64,000 nt of DNA from a virus: the IMG/VR virus record IMGVR_UViG_3300046660_000488, positions 186,001 to 250,000 of that record; one strand, written 5' to 3'. Positions within the stretch are counted from its first letter, which is position 1. Each line of letters starts with the position of its first letter. Position numbers and translations under genes: made by a program. The notes under the pieces are model-generated. The model was not told the origin of the DNA. It was given only the letters and a program-made list of their open reading frames with translations, and ran no database searches. Positions 56,563 through 64,000 of the stretch are shown here, piece by piece.

Positions 56563-57374
56563 CAGGCGTCTTCAGGCTCGTGTGAGAGTTTCAGGTAGAT
56601 GATGTCGGACCATAGCTGATCCTCACTGCCCACCAAGCGAATATCGGACATGAAGTCCAGTTTACGGTGCATCACGAAGCTCAGCGCCCAAGCACGGTCT
56701 GCCCGTTCCTGTTCTATGGTCCGGATGATGGAGCAGTCCACGAATGGACGACTGTCGTTTAGGGTATGAACCAATTTCAGTTTCGAGCTTCCGGTCACCG
56801 GCAACTCGAATTCATTGGTGTGATCGCCCTTGTTGAACAAGTTCCGCAAGAATGGCGCCAGTTTCCTGATCTTCCCATTGCCGCGTTTGTTGTTCAATGA
56901 TCTGTAGAAACGCAAGAACCGGTCGGCTGCTTCCCGTTCGGTGATCTCGGCCGATGTCGAGAAGACCATTGGGGGTTGGGGAGATTCCACGCGAAAGTAA
57001 GGTCCGGCGGCGAATGGGAAATCGCGATACAGACGGCCGACGAGCGTCCAGCCATCACCGGTCAGGCGGTACTGAAGCGAAAGCTCGTATGCGATGCTCG
57101 AATGCCAGAAATCCTTGTCGGACGGATCGAAGTTGACCGTGATGGTCTCGTCGTCCACGACGAACGACCGCTCCATTGGGTCGAGGATTGATTTTTCGAC
57201 GTCGCCTTTGATCAGGAAGGTCAAGTACCCCGATAGGAAATTGGCTTGCTCATCAGAGCACAGGTAGGCATCGCGCCAAGCATCGTTGTACTCGCCGCCT
57301 TCATGACCGTCCCACATGCGGCCGTGCCAGCCACGGCTCCAGTAAGCGGCCGGATATTTCAGCCTTTTAGGCAT
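56562..57374 (-). CDS. Unknown protein, paralogue group C
   Basis: 270 aa. N-terminal aromatic segment (YWSRGWHGRMWDGHEGG), beta-rich middle, ending SEDQLWSDIIYLKLSHEPE with the group C signature. It is far from the other members and on the other strand, showing that the family has dispersed through the genome. Coupled to metG by overlap. Confidence 0.65.
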   Translation of the reverse strand: MPKRLKYPAAYWSRGWHGRMWDGHEGGEYNDAWRDAYLCSDEQANFLSGYLTFLIKGDVEKSILDPMERSFVVDDETITVNFDPSDKDFWHSSIAYELSLQYRLTGDGWTLVGRLYRDFPFAAGPYFRVESPQPPMVFSTSAEITEREAADRFLRFYRSLNNKRGNGKIRKLAPFLRNLFNKGDHTNEFELPVTGSSKLKLVHTLNDSRPFVDCSIIRTIEQERADRAWALSFVMHRKLDFMSDIRLVGSEDQLWSDIIYLKLSHEPEDA

Positions 57375-57700
57375 GCGAGAATATGGCGGGCCGCGCCCCT
57401 GATCTCTTGGATGGACGAGTCCTTGTCCAAGATGTTCTCGGCGCTGACGCGGATGGCGTAGATGTCGCGATAGCCCAGCGTCAGGAACGCCTGACGGTCG
57501 CCCACGGATTGGTGGGCCTTCATCATGATGTCTTCCACGGCTCCGGCCGTCAGACCCATTTGCTCGTCATCACCCGGCGCGTAGCCGATGGACTCGTTGG
57601 TGATGATGTCGCGCACGCGCGCCCAGTCGTCGGGCTCACCGGTGTGGCCGTGTTCCTCACCCGCCTCGACGGGGACGAGCATGTAATAGGCAACAGGCAC
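57359..57700 (-). CDS. Unknown protein
   Basis: 113 aa from GTG 57700 with CGAGG 6 nt upstream. Helical, with an acidic N-terminal third (VEAGEEHGHTGEPDDW). Overlaps the next gene's start by 16 bp. Its promoter overlaps the terminator of the gene before it. Not recognised. Confidence 0.55.
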   Translation of the reverse strand: MPVAYYMLVPVEAGEEHGHTGEPDDWARVRDIITNESIGYAPGDDEQMGLTAGAVEDIMMKAHQSVGDRQAFLTLGYRDIYAIRVSAENILDKDSSIQEIRGAARHILACLKG

Positions 57701-57714
57701 GGCGGACCTCGTAA

Positions 57715-57747
57715 ACAAAAAGAGGGCCGAGCATAGCCCGGCCCTCT
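57715..57747 (-). terminator. Rho-independent terminator overlapping a promoter
   Basis: Minus strand AGAGGGCCG paired with CGGCCCTCT, then TTTTT, after the gene ending at 57773. Its loop holds TATGCT, the -10 of the next promoter. Confidence 0.8.
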
Positions 57748-57758
57748 GATCTGGTCAA
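57730..57758 (-). promoter_or_regulatory. Sigma70-like promoter inside a terminator
   Basis: Minus strand TTGACC (57753-57758), 17 bp, TATGCT (57730-57735). Confidence 0.55.
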
Positions 57759-57761
57759 CGA
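57751..57761 (-). promoter_or_regulatory. YTGGTNRACSA site with embedded -35
   Basis: Plus strand CTGGTCAACGA; the minus strand reads TCGTTGACCAG with the -35 inside. Confidence 0.5.
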
Positions 57762-57772
57762 GTTCGCGGAGA

Positions 57773-58405
57773 TTAGGCCGCGAGGTCTTTGTCGTACTGC
57801 TTGAACATCGAGTTGGTGATGCCCTCGAACACGCGGATCATCTTGGCGTAGATGATGCGGTACAGGTGGGTGATCGGGTCGTTCAGCAGGGTCCAGACGG
57901 CCGAGGCGGGCCAGTAGGACATCCAGAACATGATGCGACCACGGTTGGCGGCGAGGTTCGGGCGGCTCAGGCGCTTTTCGCCGACGATGCGCTTGAAGAA
58001 ATCGCGGTTGGTCAGTTCGTTGCTGTTGTAGCCACGGTTCTTGCGAATTTCGTTCGACACCGTTTCGTCGGTCAGAGCGCCATGCTTGCTGATGAATTCA
58101 GCCTTGTAGGTCTCGTACTTGGCGGCCAGCTTGGCGACGTAGAACGACCACTTGGCCACGCCCCAGCCCATACCGGCGAGGACGTAGGCGACAAAGGCGC
58201 CGATGATGGTCAGGGGATGATGGACGATCCAGTCAAGCCAGTTGAGGTTGCCGAGGCTGACGAGGGCGACGAACGTGGCAATGACGGTGAACATAGCCCA
58301 GCCGGATCGTTCGTTCTCGACGAGAGCGATCAGGATCAGGAATGGGATGAGGGCGGCGAACCAGAACCACAGGGTTCCGAATTCGAGAAGAGCGAGTAGT
58401 GCCAT
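57773..58405 (-). CDS. Membrane protein
   Basis: 210 aa. Three membrane segments in the first half (about residues 9-29, 35-52, 66-85), then a basic soluble domain, and a semi-hydrophobic stretch near 160-175 (IMFWMSYWPASAVWTLL) that may re-enter the membrane. Not recognised. A terminator follows its stop. Confidence 0.65.
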   Translation of the reverse strand: MALLALLEFGTLWFWFAALIPFLILIALVENERSGWAMFTVIATFVALVSLGNLNWLDWIVHHPLTIIGAFVAYVLAGMGWGVAKWSFYVAKLAAKYETYKAEFISKHGALTDETVSNEIRKNRGYNSNELTNRDFFKRIVGEKRLSRPNLAANRGRIMFWMSYWPASAVWTLLNDPITHLYRIIYAKMIRVFEGITNSMFKQYDKDLAA

Positions 58406-58471
58406 GAAATGGTGTCCAGAATGGGTTAATCCAATCCGAACACCATTTCACGGTAACTAATTTCGGTCAAG

Positions 58472-58485
58472 TTTGGTAAACCAAA
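58472..58485. promoter_or_regulatory. YTGGTNRACSA palindrome
   Basis: TTTGGT-AA-ACCAAA, directly after the stop of the gene at 58486 and before the membrane gene (minus strand). A TTGACC lies next to it on the minus strand. Confidence 0.5.
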
Positions 58486-58968
58486 TTACCCCTTGACGGT
58501 GACCGGCCGGGCCTCGAACACGGTGATCTTGGTGTCGGCCGTGTAGGTGACCACGCCCTTTTGGCCCCAGATGTGCTTCTCGATGATCTCGAAGCCCCGG
58601 ATGTCGGACAGATCGACCATGTCGGTGAACAATTCGTCCAGCTTTTCGCCGGTGGCGCTGCTGTCGTTGTTGTCCGAGAGGAAGCCTTGCAGCATGATCT
58701 CGTTGGCCTTGGTGGCGGCCAATTCAGCCTTGCTCAGCGACGAGTACAGGCCGACGATGGAGACGCCCTCGTAGGGAACGACCACCGCGTAGGCGCGGGT
58801 GTCGCGGGTGATCTCCGCGATCTTGGCGAACTCGGCCTTGGCGTCGTCAGCCAGCTTGCCAGCCTTGGCCTCGACGGTCTCGGCGACAGTGGCGACCTTG
58901 TCGGCCGCTTGATGTGCCAGATCACCGATCTTGGCGGCGGCGCCGGTCAGATGTTCACGCAGGCTCAT
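58486..58968 (-). CDS. Unknown protein with amphipathic N-terminal helix
   Basis: 160 aa. The first 55 residues form an Ala/Lys/Asp-rich amphipathic helix (LAHQAADKVATVAETVEAKA), like LEA or apolipoprotein-type repeats. The C-terminal part is a beta/alpha domain with YAVVVPYEGVSIVGLYSS. Overlaps the next start by 4 nt. Function unknown. Confidence 0.6.
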   Translation of the reverse strand: MSLREHLTGAAAKIGDLAHQAADKVATVAETVEAKAGKLADDAKAEFAKIAEITRDTRAYAVVVPYEGVSIVGLYSSLSKAELAATKANEIMLQGFLSDNNDSSATGEKLDELFTDMVDLSDIRGFEIIEKHIWGQKGVVTYTADTKITVFEARPVTVKG

Positions 58969-59207
58969 GGTAGGTTTCCCGATCTGGCGATTTCCGCCGC
59001 TTGCAATTGAAGCTCCGCCATACGGACGGCTTCATCCATATGGAAATTCGCATCCGGAACGCCAGCCGCCCGAACCTCAAAAGCGGCTTTTCTGATAGAA
59101 ATAACCGCGCGCTTGATGTGGGCGAATTGGATGTCGTTCAGGTTCATTTCGCGATAGGACGCGACCAACGTTTCGAGGGTCGGTCCCTCCGGCGCCGGAT
59201 CAGTCAC
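58965..59207 (-). CDS. Small helical protein
   Basis: 80 aa from GTG 59207, which overlaps the nadE stop by 8 nt; ATG 59249 would give 94 aa with a larger overlap. Helical (NLNDIQFAHIKRAVISIRKAAF; DEAVRMAELQLQAAEIA). Coupling to nadE suggests joint expression. Not recognised. Confidence 0.55.
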   Translation of the reverse strand: MTDPAPEGPTLETLVASYREMNLNDIQFAHIKRAVISIRKAAFEVRAAGVPDANFHMDEAVRMAELQLQAAEIARSGNLP

Positions 59208-60936
59208 CCCGCCAGTGATTAACGATAGGGTAACGCCGGTCTTTTCCATGAATCTTGCTCGTGATCTTGACGCCCGGCGCGGCCTGACGCCGCTTGTACT
59301 CCGCCATGTCCACCAGTTTACGGATTTTCTTCACGAGGTCCAGACGAAGCGCAAGTTCAGTGACGATTTCGTCGTCGCCCAATTCTTCCTCGATCATGGC
59401 CTTCAGGATGCTGTCCAGCACCGGGTACTCCGGCAGGCTGTCGCTGTCCTTTTGGTCCGCGCGAAGCTCGGCGCTCGGCGGCTTGACGATGATCTCTTCG
59501 GGGACGACGTCGATCCCGCTCTTGCCGAGGAAGCCGAAGCTGTCCAGATCGGCGGGCGCGATGGCGTTCCGCCAGCGGCAAAGCTCCCAGACGGTGGTCT
59601 TGTAGCAGTCCTTGATCGGGTTGAAGCCGCCCGACATGTCGCCGTACAGGGTGGCATAGCCGACGCTGACTTCCGACTTGTTGCCGGTGGTCAGCAGCAG
59701 GTGGCCCAACTGGTTGGACAGCGCCATCAGGATGTTGCCGCGCGCCCGTGCTTGGATGTTCTCGTCGGCGACGCCGGACAGGGCGATGATGCGCGGCTTG
59801 AACACGTCGGTCGTGCCGTCCTTCAGACGCAGCGCGCCATGGGTCGCCTGCCGCAATTGTTCCACCACCGGCTCGATGGGGATCAGCAGCAGTTCAGCGC
59901 CCAGACGCTTGGCGCCTTCGAACGCATCCGACTTGGAGTGGTCAGACGAGAAATTGGACGGCAGGCTGACCAACAGGACGTTCTCAGCCCCGATGGCGTC
60001 GCAGGCGATGGCCGCGACCAGACCCGAGTCCACGCCGCCTGAGTACCCGAGGACGACTTTCTTGAAGCCTTGCTTCCGCAGATAGTCGCGCAGGCCCAGA
60101 ACCAGAGCCTGATAGATGGCGCCGATGCTGGTGGGGACGACCTTGGCGTAGCCGTCGAGGCCGATCCGCTTGGTGTTGGGAGCAAGCTCCAGATCGAAAT
60201 AGGTCGTGCCCGCGACGAAGTGCGGAGCTTCCTGCACCTTCTGGCCATCGTAGAGGAACGAGCCGCCGTCGAAGACCAGTTCGTCTTGGCCGCCGACGAG
60301 GTTCACGTACAGGAACGGCAGGCCGACTTCCTTGACCCGGTTGGCGATCACCCGGCGGCGGACAGCGTTCTTGCCAGCCTCGAACGGTGAGCCGTTGATG
60401 GCGATCAGGAAGGTCGCCCCGGTGTCGGCCAATTGCTTGGTCACCTTCGGGAACCAAGCGTCCTCGCAGACCATCAGGCCGATCCGGTAGCCGCGCCATG
60501 TGAAGGCGGCGTTCTCGTAGGACGACGGCTTGAAAATGCGCTTCTCGTCGAAGACGCCATAGTTGGGTAGTTCGGTCTTCATGACCGTGGTGCGCTTGTA
60601 GACCCGCTCGGTGGGGTCGATCATGTAGGCGTTGTTGGTGACGCCGCCGTCCATGGTCAGGCCCTTGGCGGGCGCGCCGAAGATCAGCGCCGCCGTCTTA
60701 CCCGAGGCTTCCACGGCTTGTTGGATCAGCGACACGCGCTGGGCGACCGCGTCCATGAAGCTGTGACGCAGGACGAGGTCTTCCAGCGGATAGCCGGTCA
60801 GCGACATTTCCGGCGTGATGACGAGGTCGGCGCCCTTGTCGGCCGCTTCATGGTAGGCGTCGAGGATGGCTTTCATGTTGGCGTCCAGCGCGCCAACGGT
60901 GGGGTTCGATTGAACGACGGCGATCTTGATTTTCAT
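59200..60936 (-). CDS. nadE: Glutamine-dependent NAD+ synthetase
   Basis: 578 aa two-domain enzyme: nicotinate adenine dinucleotide + ATP + glutamine gives NAD+. The nitrilase-type glutaminase triad is visible as Glu43 (TPEMSLTGYP), Lys120 (MKTELPNYGVFDE) and Cys157 (LMVCEDAW). The synthetase half has the P-loop GYSGGVDSG (about 297-305) and TGNKSEVSVGYATLYGDMSG (about 415-434). All catalytic residues are present. Final step of the Preiss-Handler route; the pncA gene lies two genes upstream in the same operon, with 4-12 nt gaps between genes. Confidence 0.96.
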   Translation of the reverse strand: MKIKIAVVQSNPTVGALDANMKAILDAYHEAADKGADLVITPEMSLTGYPLEDLVLRHSFMDAVAQRVSLIQQAVEASGKTAALIFGAPAKGLTMDGGVTNNAYMIDPTERVYKRTTVMKTELPNYGVFDEKRIFKPSSYENAAFTWRGYRIGLMVCEDAWFPKVTKQLADTGATFLIAINGSPFEAGKNAVRRRVIANRVKEVGLPFLYVNLVGGQDELVFDGGSFLYDGQKVQEAPHFVAGTTYFDLELAPNTKRIGLDGYAKVVPTSIGAIYQALVLGLRDYLRKQGFKKVVLGYSGGVDSGLVAAIACDAIGAENVLLVSLPSNFSSDHSKSDAFEGAKRLGAELLLIPIEPVVEQLRQATHGALRLKDGTTDVFKPRIIALSGVADENIQARARGNILMALSNQLGHLLLTTGNKSEVSVGYATLYGDMSGGFNPIKDCYKTTVWELCRWRNAIAPADLDSFGFLGKSGIDVVPEEIIVKPPSAELRADQKDSDSLPEYPVLDSILKAMIEEELGDDEIVTELALRLDLVKKIRKLVDMAEYKRRQAAPGVKITSKIHGKDRRYPIVNHWRGD

Positions 60937-60940
60937 TGTC

Positions 60941-62026
60941 TCAGCCTTGGAATTCGATGATCGCGGCCCGGACGGTCGCGGGGTCGAGCTTGGTCGGGGA
61001 TGCGCGCATCACCTGACCCATCGCCCAACCGATGACTTTTTGGTCGCCTTCTGCGACCTTGGCGGCCTGTGCCGGATTGGCGTCGAGGACGGCCTTGATC
61101 ATGGCCTTGATCTCGTCGCCGCCCGCTTGGCTGAAGATCGGCTCCAGCACATCGCAGAGGATGGCGTAGAAGACGACCCGAGCCGCGTCGCGCGCCGAAT
61201 AGGTCTCGTCGATCTCGGCGCTCGGCCGCAGGACCAGCAGCACGTCATGCAGTTCGGCGTTGAACCGCGAGAGCAGCGCCGCGTAGAGGTCTTTGCGCGC
61301 CCCGTCAGGGATCAGCCCGGCGGCCAGCGCCGTGCCCAATTCCTTCAGGCCCGCTGCGTGGATGATCCGGTTGCGATCCTCGAACCCAAGCTCGCGTTCC
61401 TTCATCTTGGCGGCCATCGGGCCGAGGATGAAGTTGACGACCTCGTTGACCACGGCCGGGGTGTGCCCACGGCAGAGCCAGTCGAGATAGTAGAAGATGT
61501 CGAGCGTCCGTTCGCCCGACCACGACATCAGGTTGCGGATTTTTCCGTGCTCGACATCGAGCCCGATCATTCCGTTGATGATCTCGTAGGGGCTCTCGCC
61601 GAACCAGCGCGTGGCCCCCACGCCGTCGAGCAACGGAGCAGGCTTGGTCACGAACCGGCTGACGTCCCGATCCCGAGGCGTGACGAGGATGTCGCTGAAC
61701 GCGGCGGCGAAGTCTTCGGCGACCACGTGATGCTCGAAGTCGTAGAGCGACCAGCAGGTCGAGCCGTCGTTGATGACGTGGTAGGGCATGATCTTGGTCA
61801 CGCCATCCTCGTCGGTCACCGGGCGCTCGCCCCAGCGCTCACCCGCCACCCAGACGATCTCGCATCGGCTTTCGTTATCGACCAGCCACTTGATGATCGA
61901 CTGGCGCCGGTCTTCATCGACCGAATCGGTCTTCAGCCACACGGGATTGATGGACGCCCCCTTGCTGAAGGAGTCCTCCGTGGCGACGACCTTGCCATTT
62001 ACGAAGCGAGAGTCCGGGTGGAACAT
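60941..62026 (-). CDS. Protein with GatB/YqeY-type tail
   Basis: 361 aa from ATG 62026. The last 50 residues (NPAQAAKVAEGDQKVIGWAMGQVMRAS) match the tail domain of GatB and YqeY, which contacts tRNA. A helical domain before it (about residues 200-300) may correspond to the preceding GatB domain. The first 190 residues are not recognised and lack GatB amidotransferase motifs, so it is not an ordinary GatB. Its place between nadE and pncA is unexpected. It could link tRNA binding to a new N-terminal activity. Confidence 0.6.
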   Translation of the reverse strand: MFHPDSRFVNGKVVATEDSFSKGASINPVWLKTDSVDEDRRQSIIKWLVDNESRCEIVWVAGERWGERPVTDEDGVTKIMPYHVINDGSTCWSLYDFEHHVVAEDFAAAFSDILVTPRDRDVSRFVTKPAPLLDGVGATRWFGESPYEIINGMIGLDVEHGKIRNLMSWSGERTLDIFYYLDWLCRGHTPAVVNEVVNFILGPMAAKMKERELGFEDRNRIIHAAGLKELGTALAAGLIPDGARKDLYAALLSRFNAELHDVLLVLRPSAEIDETYSARDAARVVFYAILCDVLEPIFSQAGGDEIKAMIKAVLDANPAQAAKVAEGDQKVIGWAMGQVMRASPTKLDPATVRAAIIEFQG

Positions 62027-62037
62027 CGGGTAAGCCC

Positions 62038-62691
62038 TTAGACGCCGAAGTCGGCGGTGGTCGCGAACTGGACGCCAGCGGCGATCAGTTGTTCGGTCAT
62101 GGCGTCGTTCGATCCGTCCGGAATGGCCTTGGTCAGGTCTTCCACGAGCACGGTGTCGAAGGTCGCCTCGGTGTTGACGCTCAGGTCGAGCAGGGTGAAG
62201 CCGACGCAGTAATTGCGAGCCAGACCCACGACGAACACGCGGCGGATGCCACGGCTGAACAGATAGCCGATCAGGCCGGTCGGGGTGATCTTGTCGTTCT
62301 CGTAGGCACCGGAGTAGCTGTCGATGGCCTTGTTCATGCCCTTGCGGACGATGGCCGCCGCCCGCTCGATGGTGTCCACCACGTTCGGGTGGAATTCCGC
62401 GCCGGGCGTGCCTTGGACGCAGTGGTCGGGCCACGCGACTTGGTCGCCGTAGGAGACCTGCACGATGGAGAACGGATCGACGCCATGGGTGCTGGCGAAC
62501 GAGCTATGACCGGCCGGATGCCAGTCCTGCGTGACGACGATCAGGCCGCCGTTCTTGGCGAAATGGAACGACAGGGCATTGATGCCTGTCATGATCTCGT
62601 CGCCTTCGGCCACGGCCAGCGCACCGCCGGGGCAAAAGTCGTTCTGGGGGTCGATGACGATGAGTGCGTCGGTCTTGGAAATCTGGAACAT
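62038..62691 (-). CDS. pncA: Nicotinamidase
   Basis: 217 aa isochorismatase-fold enzyme that converts nicotinamide to nicotinate. The catalytic triad is Asp14 (IDPQNDFC), Lys117 (VRKG) and Cys162 (ARNYCVG). Metal ligands Asp56, His58 and His90 (TQDWHPAGH; WPDHC) are all present. GGGAG before the ATG and a strong promoter upstream. First step of NAD salvage. In a cell it would also remove the nicotinamide released by ADP-ribosyltransferases. Confidence 0.95.
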   Translation of the reverse strand: MFQISKTDALIVIDPQNDFCPGGALAVAEGDEIMTGINALSFHFAKNGGLIVVTQDWHPAGHSSFASTHGVDPFSIVQVSYGDQVAWPDHCVQGTPGAEFHPNVVDTIERAAAIVRKGMNKAIDSYSGAYENDKITPTGLIGYLFSRGIRRVFVVGLARNYCVGFTLLDLSVNTEATFDTVLVEDLTKAIPDGSNDAMTEQLIAAGVQFATTADFGV

Positions 62692-62709
62692 GGGTTTCTC
62701 CCGATTCGG

Positions 62710-62737
62710 GTTATAGGTTGTCGTTGAAACTGGTCAA
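62710..62737 (-). promoter_or_regulatory. Sigma70-like promoter of the pncA-nadE operon
   Basis: Minus strand TTGACC (62732-62737), 16 bp, TATAAC (62710-62715), just after the pncB stop. Confidence 0.65.
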
Positions 62738-62740
62738 CGA
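62730..62740 (-). promoter_or_regulatory. YTGGTNRACSA site with embedded -35
   Basis: Plus strand CTGGTCAACGA; the minus strand reads TCGTTGACCAG, which includes the pncA -35. Confidence 0.5.
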
Positions 62741-62747
62741 AATTGGA

Positions 62748-64000
62748 TCAGACGATGATGGGCGCGCCGTTCAGGCCGTCGTTGCCGAAGACCCGGCGGT
62801 AGCGGGCGACTTCATCAGCGGGTCCAGTGGCCTTGTTGTAATTGTCCGACAGCTTGACGCAGGGACGACCATTGGCGCTGTAGGCCTTGCAGACGAGGCT
62901 CAGCGGCTTCATGAAGTCGTGACCCTTCGGCGAGCAGCCGTAGAAGTCGTTGGTTGCCAGCGTACCCCAGCCGAACGACTGGCGGATGACGCCCCGGAAG
63001 TGCTTGAAGATCGTCGGGATGTCTTCGCCGTGCGGCTTGTGGTGCGGCAGGTGGACGTCCAGACCATCGCTCGGGATCGCCAGCTTGGTGGCCGGGTCGC
63101 GGCCGTGGGCCTTGTAAAAATCGACGTATTCCTGAACGCCGTCGATGGCTTTCTTGGAATCCGGCCGACCACCGGCCCAGTCCGCCATCCACGTCGGCGC
63201 GTCCTTCAGGAATCCGGTCGTGCCGAAGGTGTCGGGAAGCATGATCCGCAGGGCTTGCGGATGATCTTCCTGCCATTCAGCGCACAGCTTGTACGGGGCG
63301 GCCTTCAGTTCCTCGTCGTCACTGGCCAACGCCGAGTAGACCATCGGAAGCTCGTGGGCGTTCGTGCCCCGAGCCTCGACGTTCAGTTCGGTGGCGAGGT
63401 GAACGTTCGACGTGCCGCCAAAGCGGTCGCCGAGGATTTCCTTCATCGTCTGGACGACGAACCGTTGCCACAGGTAGGAGTGACGACGGCGCGTGCCGAA
63501 GTCCGAGACACTGATGCCTTCAAGCTCAGGCGCCGCCAGAGCTTCGAGCTTGTCGTACAGCTTGACCTTCGCGCGGTCGTACAGACGAACCAGTTCGCTC
63601 TTGTCATGTTCCTTCAACAGCGACCGGGCATAAAGCTCCGAAATCACGGTCAGGCAGTGAAGCTCCCAGTCGGTGCTTTTGACCCAGCGGCCGGGGAACC
63701 GGATGTCGTAGTTGCCGGTGTTGTAGCCGACCGTGCCGTTGTAGGCGCGCTCGTGCTCGATGTGGTACTCGGGGAGCTTCGACGTCCGCAGGAAGTCGAT
63801 GTAATCCTTGCCGAAGATGCCGTCGAGGCCCGAGAAGCGCTGGCCTTGCAGGATGACCAGTTCGGTCGGCTGGTACATGACCGTCCGGGCGTGGTCGAAC
63901 TGTTCCTTGATCTCTTCGATGCTGACGAAGTTGGCCAGCGGAACGTCCGAGCGGTTCTTGAACCGGAATTCGACGTCCACGTTCGGGTTCCGCCGCAGGT
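62748..64000 (-). CDS. pncB: Nicotinate phosphoribosyltransferase (N-terminus outside window)
   Basis: At least 417 codons; the frame is open to the window edge and the first visible residues (RRNPNVDVEFRFKNRS) are internal to the family, so about 20-40 residues are missing. Hallmarks are VSDFGTRRRHSY (substrate loop), GTNAHELPM (with the His that is phosphorylated in the family), VGFGIGT-like SFGWGTLATND and the C-terminal KLSDNYNKATG. It makes nicotinate mononucleotide from nicotinate and PRPP, the second step of the Preiss-Handler route. It is upstream of pncA on the same strand. Confidence 0.95.
   Translation of the reverse strand, partial: LRRNPNVDVEFRFKNRSDVPLANFVSIEEIKEQFDHARTVMYQPTELVILQGQRFSGLDGIFGKDYIDFLRTSKLPEYHIEHERAYNGTVGYNTGNYDIRFPGRWVKSTDWELHCLTVISELYARSLLKEHDKSELVRLYDRAKVKLYDKLEALAAPELEGISVSDFGTRRRHSYLWQRFVVQTMKEILGDRFGGTSNVHLATELNVEARGTNAHELPMVYSALASDDEELKAAPYKLCAEWQEDHPQALRIMLPDTFGTTGFLKDAPTWMADWAGGRPDSKKAIDGVQEYVDFYKAHGRDPATKLAIPSDGLDVHLPHHKPHGEDIPTIFKHFRGVIRQSFGWGTLATNDFYGCSPKGHDFMKPLSLVCKAYSANGRPCVKLSDNYNKATGPADEVARYRRVFGNDGLNGAPIIV

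Noticed and set aside
60941-62434. Longer 497-codon version of the GatB/YqeY-tail gene
   Set aside because: The first 136 codons overlap pncA in another frame and are Arg/Pro-rich. ATG 62026, 11 nt after the pncA stop, is the natural start.
1-64000. Prophage or integrative element
   Set aside because: No integrase, att-like direct repeats, transposase or bacterial housekeeping flank was seen. Gene content and late promoters fit a lytic T4-like phage.

Overview
The window looks like part of a large lytic tailed-phage genome related to the T4 superfamily. The genes are tightly packed and often share 4-nt start/stop overlaps. No integrase or rRNA was seen. Twelve T4-type late promoter cores (TAAATA) sit just upstream of start codons or of a tRNA. 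The coding frames are GC-rich, there is a GcrA-like protein (a cell-cycle regulator family of Alphaproteobacteria), and aminoacyl-tRNA synthetases are present. These point to an alphaproteobacterial host such as a Caulobacter or Brevundimonas relative; the host is an inference. Three synthetases, a tRNA, NAD salvage genes and very long fibre genes suggest a jumbo-size genome that continues past both ends.

Layout. 1-2955: a neck-like structural gene and unknown genes. 3070-5690: a surface-glycan cassette (YibB-like, GT9-like, TylF-like methyltransferase, second methyltransferase). 5690-11624: small genes with two paralogue groups, threonyl-tRNA synthetase, a GcrA-like regulator and a YqeY-like protein. 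11572-16705: small unknown genes, an HExxH protein, tRNA-Val(GAC), an HTH protein and a membrane protein. 16836-27611: one minus-strand gene of 3591 codons made of Ig-like and LamG-like repeats. 27920-31608: unknown genes, an ADP-ribosyltransferase-like protein and a Tat-signal protein. 31609-32580: no gene, but a strong promoter followed by about 740 nt with at least ten helices, a candidate large structured RNA. 32581-38544: a divergent paralogue family and isoleucyl-tRNA synthetase. 38453-42264: SWIM-like zinc protein, GroES-like co-chaperonin, deoxyribosyltransferase-like enzyme and small genes. 42441-47846: a second Ig/LamG fibre. 47883-54408: zinc-cluster protein, GIY-YIG protein, C5 and N-type DNA methyltransferases, a second ADP-ribosyltransferase-like protein and two regulators. 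54516-59207: methionyl-tRNA synthetase and small genes. 59200-64000: NAD+ synthetase, a GatB/YqeY-tail protein, nicotinamidase and nicotinate phosphoribosyltransferase (cut by the window end).

How the parts fit. PncA, PncB and NadE supply three steps of the Preiss-Handler route from nicotinamide to NAD+. That could replace NAD+ used by the phage's own predicted ADP-ribosyltransferases or destroyed by host NAD-depleting defences. The synthetases and the tRNA support translation late in infection, and the GroES homologue supports folding of large proteins. The GcrA-like protein and two DNA methyltransferases suggest interaction with the host's methylation-linked cell-cycle control. Two promoter classes are visible: sigma70-like promoters, many overlapping an imperfect palindrome YTGGTNRACSA, and T4-type late promoters. 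The late promoters are often so close to the start codon that the predicted mRNA is leaderless.
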